From Clostridiales bacterium (GTDB lineage: Bacteria > Bacillota > Clostridia > Christensenellales > CAG-138), in assembly GCA_003486785.1 (NCBI GenBank), contig DNFZ01000229.1, forward strand, positions 1-8,236: DNA of 8,236 nucleotides. The letters run 5' to 3'. A model generated the notes under the pieces. That model was not told the DNA's origin and did no database searches. It worked only from the letters and a program-made list of their open reading frames with translations. The translations under genes were made by a program, and so were the position numbers. Below, one piece after another: positions 1-6,818 of the stretch (position 1 is the stretch's first letter; each line of letters begins with the position of its first letter).

Positions 1-42
1 CGCAAATTTAACTGTAATCAAGCCGGAAGCGCTGACCGAAGT

Positions 43-71
43 ATTATAACGAAAAGCGTCCTTTATTGCAA
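43..71 (-). promoter_or_regulatory. Candidate leftward sigma-A promoter, divergent from pst
   Basis: Read on the - strand, a perfect -10 hexamer TATAAT (48-43) lies exactly 17 bases from TTGCAA (71-66), which matches 4 of 6 bases of the -35 consensus. Transcription would start near base 36 and leave the window to the left. No start codon or ribosome binding site is visible in the remaining bases, so the gene served lies outside the window. This is a motif match only. Confidence 0.5.
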
Positions 72-76
72 GTTTA

Positions 77-94
77 CGAGCGAATCTGCGCTCG
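77..94. repeat. Perfect 6-bp inverted repeat, possible operator
   Basis: CGAGCG (77-82) and CGCTCG (89-94) form a perfect palindrome around the spacer AATCTG. It starts six bases upstream of the -35 element of the candidate leftward promoter and about 30 bases before the pst repeats. No T-run follows on either strand, so it is unlikely to be a terminator. A regulator site for the divergent gene is possible, but the arm is short and chance is not excluded. Confidence 0.3.
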
Positions 95-123
95 AACCCT
101 CCTATTCGCCATAATAAGCGCGC

Positions 124-172
124 TTGACATTTAACTTTCATGATTTTACATAGATTTAATCTTGCTGATATT
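124..172 (+). promoter_or_regulatory. Pho-box-like direct repeats and promoter of the pst operon
   Basis: Four related heptamers follow one another at about one helical turn: TTGACAT (124-130), CTTTCAT (135-141), TTTACAT (145-151) and TTTAATC (155-161), with start-to-start steps of 11, 10 and 10 bases. PhoB/PhoP-family regulators bind as dimers to direct repeats with about 11-bp steps (TTAACA-like in Bacillus, CTGTCAT-like in E. coli). A weak -10 candidate, GATATT (167-172), lies downstream, giving a start near 179 and a leader of about 55 bases. There is no good -35 at the matching distance other than the repeats, as expected for an activator-dependent promoter. TTGACA at 124-129 is a perfect sigma-A -35, but only TACATA (147-152), a 3 of 6 match, is spaced 17 bases from it. 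The exact promoter is inferred. Confidence 0.5.
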
Positions 173-220
173 TCGATCAAACAATGCTCGTTTATCCTTG
201 TGCCATGAGAAAGAAAATAA

Positions 221-226
221 AAGGAG
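221..226 (+). promoter_or_regulatory. Ribosome binding site of pstS
   Basis: AAGGAG ends eight bases before the ATG at 235. It decides the start: in-frame ATGs at 184 and 205 lack such a site and would put a poor, non-signal sequence before the MMKKLL signal peptide. Confidence 0.85.
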
Positions 227-234
227 AAACGTTC

Positions 235-1185
235 ATGATGAAAAAACTGCTTGCGACACTGATCGCACTGACCCTGGTTGCCGGCTTTGCCGCCTGCGCC
301 GCCACACCCGCTGCGCCCGCAGCAACCGATGCCCCCGTCGTGGAAGCCACCGAAGCGCCTGTTGTCGAAGCGACCGAAGCCCCCGTTGAGGCTGTTGTGT
401 TCGACAAGGACATCGTCGTAGTCTCCCGTGAAGACGGCAGCGGCACGCGCGGCGCGTTCATCGAGCTGATGGGTGTTGAGCAAAAAGACGCTGATGGCAA
501 AAAGGTCGATTACACCACGCTGGATGCCGAAATCGTCAATGGCACCTCCGTCGTTCTCCAGACCGTTGCGGGCAACGATGCCGCCATCGGTTACATCTCC
601 CTCGGTTCCCTGAACGACACCGTAAAAGCCCTCCAGATCGACGGCGCGGATGCGACCGTGGCCAACATCAAGAACGGCACATACAAAGTTGCCCGCCCGT
701 TCAACATTGCCACCCAGGCGGAAATCTCCGAAGCTGCGCAGGCGTTCATTGACTTCATCCTCAGCGCCGAAGGTCAGGCTGTTGTGCAGGAGAACAAATA
801 TATCGCCAGCGTTGACAACGCCCCCGCTTTCGCCGGCAGCACCGTTGCTGGTAAGGTCGTAGTCGCCGGCAGCTCCTCCGTCACCCCGGTTATGGAGAAG
901 CTCAAGGAAGCCTACATGGCAATCAATCCCAACGCTGTTATCGAAATCCAGCTGAGCGACTCCAGCGCTGGCGTCAAGATGGCCATCGAAGGCAACTGCG
1001 ACATCGGCATGGCTTCCCGCGAGCTCAAGGATTCTGAAATCGCAGCTGGCGTGACCCCGACCGTCATCGCAATCGACGGCATCGCGATCATCTCAAACCT
1101 CGGCAACCCGATCGTCGGCCTCTCCGCGGAGCAGGTTCGTCAGATCTACGTCGGCGAGCTCACCAACTGGGCCGCAATCAAATAA
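235..1185 (+). CDS. pstS: Phosphate ABC transporter substrate-binding lipoprotein PstS, apparently circularly permuted
   Basis: This 316-residue protein is the extracytoplasmic phosphate receptor of the Pst importer. A lipoprotein signal peptide (MMKK, hydrophobic core 5-19) ends in FAAC with lipidated Cys21, followed by an Ala/Pro/Glu-rich linker (22-55). The mature domain has an inverted order. Residues 60-195 match the usual second half of PstS (VVSREDGSGTR 62-72, GYISLGSL 119-126, RPFNI 154-158, FIDFILSAEGQ 171-181). Residues 206-316 match the usual first half (AGSSSVTP 211-218, SDSSAG 241-246, DIGMASREL 256-264, GELTNW 307-312), and the protein stops there. Compared with E. coli PstS, likely phosphate contacts are present: Arg65, Ser69, Gly70 and Thr71 in one lobe, and the Ser213-215 loop, Ser241/243 and Asp256 in the other. 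The reading frame is intact and it heads a pstCAB-phoU-phoBR operon, so a working receptor is likely. The permutation is inferred from motif order. Confidence 0.93.
   Translation: MMKKLLATLIALTLVAGFAACAATPAAPAATDAPVVEATEAPVVEATEAPVEAVVFDKDIVVVSREDGSGTRGAFIELMGVEQKDADGKKVDYTTLDAEIVNGTSVVLQTVAGNDAAIGYISLGSLNDTVKALQIDGADATVANIKNGTYKVARPFNIATQAEISEAAQAFIDFILSAEGQAVVQENKYIASVDNAPAFAGSTVAGKVVVAGSSSVTPVMEKLKEAYMAINPNAVIEIQLSDSSAGVKMAIEGNCDIGMASRELKDSEIAAGVTPTVIAIDGIAIISNLGNPIVGLSAEQVRQIYVGELTNWAAIK
331..393 (+). repeat. 24-bp tandem repeat encoding the PstS linker
   Basis: Two complete 24-base units (331-354 and 355-378) and a partial third (379-393) encode APVVEATE, APVVEATE and APVEA. The two full units differ at several bases, all of them silent. 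The repeat forms the acidic, proline-rich tether between lipidated Cys21 and the binding domain. Confidence 0.85.
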
Positions 1186-1210
1186 CAAATGCAGACTTGG
1201 AGCGACTTGG

Positions 1211-2092
1211 ATGAATAACAAACAATCCCTAACGCGTGAAACCGCCGCGGGACAGAATAACCAAGTACGCGAGGGTGCGGCGAGAATCTTATTTCTCGCC
1301 GCTGCCTGCGTCAGTATACTGGCCGTTCTGCTGATCACGCTCTTCTTGCTGGTCAACGGCTTGCCTGCCATCGCCGAAATCGGTGTTTTCAAATTCCTCT
1401 TCGGAACGGTTTGGCGACCCGGCAACGACATCTACGGCATCCTGCCCATGATACTCGGCAGTCTATATGTCACAGCGGGCGCGCTTGTGCTTGGCGTACC
1501 GATCGGCGTACTGACCGCGATATTTTTATCGCGCTTTGCGAGCAAAAGAATGGTGAAGCTGCTCAAACCCGCCGTTCAGCTGTTGGCAGGTATTCCCTCG
1601 GTCGTTTACGGTTTTTTCGGGCTTGTAGTGATTCTGCCGCTGCTCGGCGGACGCGGCAGCATGCTCGCCGCGAGCATCGTGCTCGCCATCATGATTTTGC
1701 CTACGGTGATTACAGTGTCCGAAAGTTCGCTCAACGCGGTCGAGCCAACTTATTACGAAGGCTCCCTTGCGCTCGGCGCGACACATGAGCGCTCTGTTTT
1801 CTCAATCGTACTGCCCGCCGCAAAGAGCGGCGTGACAGCCGCCGTCATTCTCGGCATCGGTCGCGCCATCGGCGAAGCGATGGCCGTGATCATGGTTGCG
1901 GGAAATCAGCCGCGTATGCCGGAAGGCATTCTAAAAGGCCTCCGAACGCTCACGACCAACATCGTCATGGAGATGGGTTACTCGGCCGACCTGCATCGCG
2001 AAGCGCTCATCGCCACGGCAGTCGTGCTCTTTGTCTTCATCTTGATAATCAACTTTCTCTTTTCGCTGACGAAACGGAGGAGTAACGTATGA
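1211..2092 (+). CDS. pstC: Phosphate ABC transporter permease PstC
   Basis: The 293-residue inner-membrane protein is one of the two channel subunits of the Pst importer, pairing with PstA and docking on PstB. Hydrophobic segments at about 27-50, 82-108, 124-145, 151-170, 207-230 and 265-285 give the six helices usual for PstC. The cytoplasmic coupling loop (EAA motif) is seen at 183-202 as EGSLALGATHERSVFSIVLP, followed by the family-typical GIGRAIGEAMAV (215-226). The ATG at 1211 lies 25 bases after the pstS stop, behind a modest TTGGAG (1197-1202). Length and start fit the family. The stop overlaps the pstA start by four bases (ATGA), which implies translational coupling. Confidence 0.95.
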   Translation: MNNKQSLTRETAAGQNNQVREGAARILFLAAACVSILAVLLITLFLLVNGLPAIAEIGVFKFLFGTVWRPGNDIYGILPMILGSLYVTAGALVLGVPIGVLTAIFLSRFASKRMVKLLKPAVQLLAGIPSVVYGFFGLVVILPLLGGRGSMLAASIVLAIMILPTVITVSESSLNAVEPTYYEGSLALGATHERSVFSIVLPAAKSGVTAAVILGIGRAIGEAMAVIMVAGNQPRMPEGILKGLRTLTTNIVMEMGYSADLHREALIATAVVLFVFILIINFLFSLTKRRSNV

Positions 2093-2922
2093 AACGTCAA
2101 AACATAACGGCTATCATCCTCCGGTTCTCGGTCTATATCGCATCGTTTATTACCGTTGGCGCGCTGCTCTTCGTGGTTGGATACATCCTCGTGCGGGGCA
2201 TTCCGAATCTCTCCTGGAAGCTGTTTGAGTGGCGTTATACCACGAACAACCTTTCGCTTTTACCAGCGCTGCTCAACACGATTCTCATGACGGGGCTCGC
2301 GCTGTTAATCTCGGTGCCCTTAGGCGTATTTGCCGCGATCTATCTTGTTGAATACGCAAAGCGCGGCAGCAGGCTCGTGCGCATCATCCGCATGAACGCG
2401 GAGACGCTGGCGGGAATCCCCTCCATCGTATACGGACTCTTCGGTATGCTATTTTTTGTCACCGCGCTCAAACTGGGTTTTTCCATGCTCTCCGGTGCGC
2501 TGACGATCTCTATCATGATTTTGCCCGTCATTCTGCGCACCTCTGAAGAGGCGCTCATGAGTGTGCCCGACAGCTTTCGTGAAGGAAGCTTCGGCCTCGG
2601 CGCCGGCAGACTTCGCACCGTCTTTCGCGTTGTGCTGCCGGATGCGATCCCCGGCATACTCGCGGGCGTGATTCTCGGCATTGGCCGCACCGTCGGCGAA
2701 ACGGCAGCGCTCCTGTATACGGCCGGAACGTCTTCGGACACCGTCTCCGGCATTATGGACTCTGCGCGCACGCTCTCGGTGCATATGTACGCGCTCTCAC
2801 AAGAGGGATTGTATATCGATCAAGCCTATGCCACGGCGGTCGTGTTGCTTGTGATCGTCGTCGGCATCAACGCCCTCTCCGCTGTGATGGCGAAAAAAAT
2901 GACGCGGCGAAAGATTATTTAA
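2089..2922 (+). CDS. pstA: Phosphate ABC transporter permease PstA
   Basis: The 277-residue protein is the second channel subunit of the phosphate importer. A first membrane helix at about 11-36 is followed by five more (about 60-88, 106-127, 132-150, 185-212 and 245-268). The EAA coupling loop is at 165-184 (EGSFGLGAGRLRTVFRVVLP), followed by GIGRTVGETAALLYTAG (197-213), a signature of PstA. LAGIPSIVYGLFG (107-119) matches the equivalent stretch in PstC, as expected for paralogous partners. GGAGGAG (2076-2082), inside the end of pstC, is a strong ribosome binding site six bases before the ATG. The start overlaps the pstC stop. A 71-base gap follows before pstB, containing only a 4-bp hairpin (2961-2973). 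Confidence 0.95.
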   Translation: MKRQNITAIILRFSVYIASFITVGALLFVVGYILVRGIPNLSWKLFEWRYTTNNLSLLPALLNTILMTGLALLISVPLGVFAAIYLVEYAKRGSRLVRIIRMNAETLAGIPSIVYGLFGMLFFVTALKLGFSMLSGALTISIMILPVILRTSEEALMSVPDSFREGSFGLGAGRLRTVFRVVLPDAIPGILAGVILGIGRTVGETAALLYTAGTSSDTVSGIMDSARTLSVHMYALSQEGLYIDQAYATAVVLLVIVVGINALSAVMAKKMTRRKII

Positions 2923-2993
2923 CCGCAATGGGAATCCTACAAATCGATGCAGTCGCAATCGGGCGCAGTGCCCAAATAAAAGGAAATTAGGAT

Positions 2994-3746
2994 ATGAACA
3001 AATTTGAAATTGAAAATCTGGATCTGTACTATGGTCAGCTGCAAGCGCTGAAAAACGTTGAGTTAAAGATTGCAGAACGGCAGATTACGGCCTTCATCGG
3101 CCCAAGCGGGTGCGGAAAAAGCACGCTGCTTCGCACGCTCAACCGTATGAACGACCTGGTTGAGGACTGCCACATCACCGGGAAAGTATTGCTCGACGGT
3201 AAGGACATCTACAACGGCGGCATGGATACGACGATGCTGCGCAAGCGCGTCGGCATGGTCTTCCAAAAGCCAAACCCCTTCCCCATGAGCGTTTACGACA
3301 ATGTCGCGTTCGGTCCGCGTACCCACGGTGTGCGCGGTAAAGCCAAGCTCGACGATGTCGTAGAGCAATCGCTGCGCGACGCCGCGATTTGGGACGAGCT
3401 CAAAGACCGTCTGCGCAAGGACGCGCTCGGCCTCTCCGGCGGGCAACAGCAGCGCCTCTGCATAGCGCGCGCGCTCGCAGTCGAGCCGGAAGTCGTGCTC
3501 ATGGACGAACCCACCAGCGCACTCGATCCGATCTCCACCGGTAGAATTGAAGACCTCTGCGTGACGTTGCGTGAAAAATATACTATAATCATCGTAACGC
3601 ACAATATGCAGCAAGCGGCTCGTATCTCCGACAACACCGCTTTCTTTCTGTTGGGAGAAATCATCGAATACGGAAATACGGAAAAGCTCTTTAGCATCCC
3701 GCAGGACAAACGCACAGAAGACTATATTACGGGGAGGTTCGGTTGA
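2994..3746 (+). CDS. pstB: Phosphate ABC transporter ATP-binding protein PstB
   Basis: The 250-residue cytoplasmic ATPase drives phosphate import through PstCA. Visible motifs in order are Walker A GPSGCGKST (36-44), Q-loop VFQKPNPFPMSVYDN (89-103, the PNPFP stretch being typical of PstB), ABC signature LSGGQQQR (147-154), Walker B VVLMDEP (167-173) with catalytic Glu172, D-loop SALD (175-178) and H-loop THN with His203. LNRMNDL (49-55) is also characteristic of PstB. AAGGAA (2980-2985) ends eight bases before the ATG. The length is normal and no key residue is missing. The stop TGA shares its last base with the phoU ATG. Confidence 0.97.
   Translation: MNKFEIENLDLYYGQLQALKNVELKIAERQITAFIGPSGCGKSTLLRTLNRMNDLVEDCHITGKVLLDGKDIYNGGMDTTMLRKRVGMVFQKPNPFPMSVYDNVAFGPRTHGVRGKAKLDDVVEQSLRDAAIWDELKDRLRKDALGLSGGQQQRLCIARALAVEPEVVLMDEPTSALDPISTGRIEDLCVTLREKYTIIIVTHNMQQAARISDNTAFFLLGEIIEYGNTEKLFSIPQDKRTEDYITGRFG
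3731..3737 (+). promoter_or_regulatory. Ribosome binding site of phoU
   Basis: GGGGAGG lies inside the end of pstB, eight bases before the ATG at 3746. The spacing favours that ATG over the TTG at 3743, which is in the same frame. Confidence 0.75.
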
Positions 3747-4399
3747 TGCGTATTACATTTGAAGAACAGCTGCGCCTGCTGAATCAGGAGCTGCTCGAGA
3801 TGGGCGCGCTGATTGAGCACGCGATTCAGTCCGCCAGCGAAGCGCTCATCAAACAGGATGTGGCGGCGGCCAATCACGCGATCACCTTCGATCGCGAGGT
3901 GGATCAAAAAGAGCGGGATATCGAGGCCCTCTGCCTCCGGCTTCTCCTGCAGCAGCAGCCTGTCGCAAAAGACCTCCGCCTTATCTCCGCGGCACTTAAG
4001 ATGATCACGGATATGGAGCGCATCGGCGATCAGGCTGCGGATATCTCCGGCATCGTGATTTATCTGGCCGGAAAACCGTATATCAAGCCGCTTGAGCATC
4101 TGCCCCAGATGGCGGAGGCGGCAATTCGGATGGTATCCGGCAGTATTGACGCTTTTATTAACAAAGATCTTACCTTGGCGCGAAAAATCATCGCCATGGA
4201 CGACATCATCGATGATCTGTTTGACACGATCAAGGGTGAACTCATCGCGCTGATTCAAGACGGGTCTGACAACGGCGAACAGGCCATCGACCTGCTCATG
4301 ATCGCGAAATACTTTGAGCGCATCGGTGACCATGCGCAGAACATTGCCGAGTGGGCGGAATACTCGATCACCGGCGTGCATAAGGGTGCAGAATTATGA
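3746..4399 (+). CDS. phoU: Phosphate-signalling regulator PhoU
   Basis: The 217-residue cytoplasmic protein fits PhoU, which conveys the state of the Pst transporter to the PhoR-type kinase and damps both signalling and uptake when phosphate is plentiful. It is almost entirely helical and made of two similar halves. Each carries the metal-binding signature of the family: ERIGDQAADI (91-100) and ERIGDHAQNIAEW (191-203), exactly 100 residues apart. FEEQLRLLNQELLEMG (5-20) is a typical PhoU N-terminal helix. The ATG is in a TGATG junction with the pstB stop. A TTG three bases upstream would add one residue and is less likely. The end overlaps the next gene by four bases (ATGA), so pstB, phoU and the regulator are probably translationally coupled. 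Confidence 0.94.
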   Translation: MRITFEEQLRLLNQELLEMGALIEHAIQSASEALIKQDVAAANHAITFDREVDQKERDIEALCLRLLLQQQPVAKDLRLISAALKMITDMERIGDQAADISGIVIYLAGKPYIKPLEHLPQMAEAAIRMVSGSIDAFINKDLTLARKIIAMDDIIDDLFDTIKGELIALIQDGSDNGEQAIDLLMIAKYFERIGDHAQNIAEWAEYSITGVHKGAEL

Positions 4400-5064
4400 T
4401 CTACTATGTGGAAGACGACGCTAATATTCGCGAGCTTGTGATCTACACGCTCAACCAAACAGGGCTTGCCGCGAAAGGGTTCTCGGACGCGGCGGCGTTT
4501 TTTGCCGCTTCCACGGAAGAGAAACCCTCGTTGATCCTGCTGGATATCATGCTGCCCGGCGAAGACGGTTTGTCCGTGCTGCGCAAAATTCGCGCGAACG
4601 CGAGCACGACATCGATTCCCGTGATGATGATCACCGCCAAGTCCACGGAGTTTGACAAGGTATCCGGCCTCGACCTTGGCGCGGACGATTACATTGCAAA
4701 GCCGTTTGGCATGGCGGAGCTGGTGGCGCGCGTCAAGGCGCTGCTGCGCAGAAGCGGGCTTAAGACCAGCGCTGAGCGTCTCACGCATGGCGAACTCGTC
4801 GTGGATATCGCAAAGCATACGGTCACCGTCGGCGGGCAGAACGTGATCCTCACCTACAAGGAGTTCTCGCTGTTGGCCTGCCTGATGGAGAACGCCGGAC
4901 GCGCGTATACACGCGAACAGCTGCTTGAAACCGTCTGGGGTTACGATTATGAGGGCGGCACGCGCACGGTGGATGTTCACGTGCAGACGCTGCGCACCAA
5001 GCTCGGCAGCAGCGGGCGATATGTCGAAACCGTACGCGGCGTCGGTTACCGCTTCGGTGAATAG
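4396..5064 (+). CDS. phoB: OmpR/PhoB-family response regulator, phosphate regulon
   Basis: The 222-residue DNA-binding regulator is predicted to activate phosphate-starvation genes when phosphorylated. The receiver domain (1-118) has the acidic pair Asp7/Asp8, phosphoacceptor Asp50 in LLDIMLPGEDG, Thr80 and Lys102 in AKPF. A winged-helix domain (about 130-221) follows, with YKEFSLLACLMENAG, TVDVHVQTLRTKLG and the terminal wing GVGYRFG. This is the PhoB/PhoP architecture, at a normal length. The N-terminus is short: MIYYVEDD begins directly at the first strand. The ATG overlaps the phoU stop, with AAGGG (4382-4386) upstream. Its place between phoU and a PhoR-like kinase supports the phosphate role; the gene could equally be named phoP, as in Bacillus. 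Its probable target is the repeat set at 124-161. Confidence 0.93.
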   Translation: MIYYVEDDANIRELVIYTLNQTGLAAKGFSDAAAFFAASTEEKPSLILLDIMLPGEDGLSVLRKIRANASTTSIPVMMITAKSTEFDKVSGLDLGADDYIAKPFGMAELVARVKALLRRSGLKTSAERLTHGELVVDIAKHTVTVGGQNVILTYKEFSLLACLMENAGRAYTREQLLETVWGYDYEGGTRTVDVHVQTLRTKLGSSGRYVETVRGVGYRFGE

Positions 5065-5136
5065 CATCCGCTCTCGCGCCTTCCTGTCAAAAAGGCGGAT
5101 CATTGCCAACCGCGACGTAAACTGGAGTATCGCTGG

Positions 5137-6804
5137 ATGAAAAAACGAATTTTCTGGAATATCTTCCTCTCCTCGCTGATTGCCGCCCTTTTGTTTGGCG
5201 GTGCGATCTTATTCGCGCAATACCGTGCATTTGAAGCGCTGGTCGTTTCAGAATTGATTACCGAGTGCGACTATGCGCAAAGCGGTCTGCTTTCCGCTGC
5301 GGACGAGAAAGCATATCTGGAGCGCTTATCCTCTCGCAACCGTTTGACGCTGATTGCTACAGACGGCACCGTGCTGTTCGATTCTGCGTCCGATGTGACC
5401 AAGATGGACAATCATGCGGATCGTCCTGAGATTTCGGACGCAAAAATCAGCGACTCGGGCACGAGTAGCCGATATTCCTCAACGCAGCTGCTAAAAAACT
5501 ACTATTACGCGAGGCTTTTGCCTGACGGACGCGTTTTGCGCGTTGCCAGCAGCCAAAGCAGCGTTCTTGGCATGCTCAACAGAATGCTGCCCGCTATGAT
5601 CGGCGTTCTGTTGTTGATCTTGATCATCTCTGTTTTCTTTGCGCGTTTCTCCGCAAAAATTATCATACGTCCGATTAACGCGCTGGATCTGGAAAACCCG
5701 CTGAGCAACGCAACCTACGATGAACTAGCCCCGTTGCTCACCGGCATGGAGCGCCAGCGGCGTGAAAACATCAGCCGCATGGAGGCGCTTTCGGAAAAGC
5801 AGCGAGAGTTCACAGCCGTCACCGAAAACATGCGCGAAGGGTTCATCCTGCTCGATGCGAGCGATCGAATTCTTGCGATCAATGGCAGCGCTTCAAAAAT
5901 CTTCGGCGCAGAACCCAGCTATGTCATCGGCGCGCATGTGCTGATGCTAAACCGCAGCGTCGCATTGCAGCAAGCGATGGAGCAGTCAAAAAAAGATGGC
6001 TCTGGCCAGGCGACGCTGATTCGCGGCGCATATACGTATCAGGTGCTGGCAAGTCAGGTGAAGGACAATCTCTCGCCTGCGGGAACCGTGATCCTCATTC
6101 TCGATATCTCGGATCGCGTGGCGGCCGAGCAGATGCGGCGCGAGTTTTCGGCAAACGTGTCCCATGAGCTCAAAACCCCGCTGACCTCGATCCTTGGCTA
6201 TGCCGAGATCATGCGCGACGGCGTAGCAAAGGCTGAGGATACCCGCCGCTTTGCGGGAAAGATCTTCTCGGAAGCTTCCCAGCTCATGTCGCTCATCGAC
6301 GACATCATCCGTCTCTCCCAGCTGGACGAGAAAACGTCGCTTCCGGAGATGACGCCGATTGATCTAAAGGAGATCTGCGAGGATGTTTGCCAGCGCCTGC
6401 AGCCGCAAGCCGAGAAGGCGGGCGTGTCGCTCAATGTCAATTGCGCCAGAGCAACGGTGCGCGGCATCCAAAAGATACTTGAGGAGATCGTTCTAAATCT
6501 CGTCGATAATGCGATCAAATACAACACCTCCAACGGCAGCGTGGGCGTAACCCTGCGGCGGAACGACCAAACCGTTGAGTTGTCTGTGTCCGACACCGGC
6601 ATCGGTATCCCCGAAGAGCACCTCTCGCGCGTGTTTGAGCGCTTCTACCGCGTGGACCGCAGCCGCAATAAACAAATCGGCGGCACAGGGCTTGGCCTGT
6701 CCATCGTAAAGCATTCCGCCGAAACGCTTGGCGCGGCGGTGCAGCTTGAGAGTCGGCTCGGGATTGGCTCTACGATCACCGTAACCTTCCCTGCGATAGA
6801 CTAA
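5137..6804 (+). CDS. phoR: PhoR-type sensor histidine kinase
   Basis: The 555-residue membrane kinase is the likely partner of the regulator just upstream. Helix 1 is at about 8-26, an extracytoplasmic region at about 27-150, and helix 2 at about 152-171. The outer region has DGTVLFDS (76-83) and MDNHADRPEI (90-99), a Cache-like pattern often seen in PhoR-family kinases of Firmicutes. After IIIRPI (175-180) comes a short, HAMP-like linker, then a PAS domain (about 222-325). The kinase core has the H-box SHELKTPL with His343, N-box NLVDN (454-458), G1 DTGIGIP (486-492), F-box FERFYRVDRSR and G2 GGTGLGL (515-521). All catalytic motifs are intact. A 72-base gap separates it from the regulator. 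TGGAG (5123-5127) lies nine bases before the ATG. Confidence 0.93.
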   Translation: MKKRIFWNIFLSSLIAALLFGGAILFAQYRAFEALVVSELITECDYAQSGLLSAADEKAYLERLSSRNRLTLIATDGTVLFDSASDVTKMDNHADRPEISDAKISDSGTSSRYSSTQLLKNYYYARLLPDGRVLRVASSQSSVLGMLNRMLPAMIGVLLLILIISVFFARFSAKIIIRPINALDLENPLSNATYDELAPLLTGMERQRRENISRMEALSEKQREFTAVTENMREGFILLDASDRILAINGSASKIFGAEPSYVIGAHVLMLNRSVALQQAMEQSKKDGSGQATLIRGAYTYQVLASQVKDNLSPAGTVILILDISDRVAAEQMRREFSANVSHELKTPLTSILGYAEIMRDGVAKAEDTRRFAGKIFSEASQLMSLIDDIIRLSQLDEKTSLPEMTPIDLKEICEDVCQRLQPQAEKAGVSLNVNCARATVRGIQKILEEIVLNLVDNAIKYNTSNGSVGVTLRRNDQTVELSVSDTGIGIPEEHLSRVFERFYRVDRSRNKQIGGTGLGLSIVKHSAETLGAAVQLESRLGIGSTITVTFPAID

Positions 6805-6818
6805 TCAACGGATAACAC

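Noticed and set aside
184..234. Longer pstS start at the in-frame ATGs 184 or 205
   Set aside because: The added residues (MLVYPCAMRKKIKGETF) would precede the signal peptide, neither ATG has a good ribosome binding site, and AAGGAG at 221-226 is ideally spaced for the ATG at 235. The ATG at 184 would also lie almost on the inferred transcript start.
2923..2993. Possible attenuator between pstA and pstB (GGGC 2961-2964 / GCCC 2970-2973)
   Set aside because: The stem is only four base pairs and is not followed by a T-run, so it cannot be supported as a terminator. No small gene with a ribosome binding site fits in the gap.
3722..4381. Long open frame on the - strand opposite phoU (219 codons)
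   Set aside because: It lies entirely antisense to a convincing phoU, has no ribosome binding site or recognisable motif, and is explained by the codon bias of the + strand gene.
4255..5109. Long open frame on the - strand opposite phoU/phoB (284 codons)
   Set aside because: It is antisense to the response regulator with its intact catalytic residues; its composition (many His, Arg, Ala) is typical of a shadow frame and no domain is recognisable.
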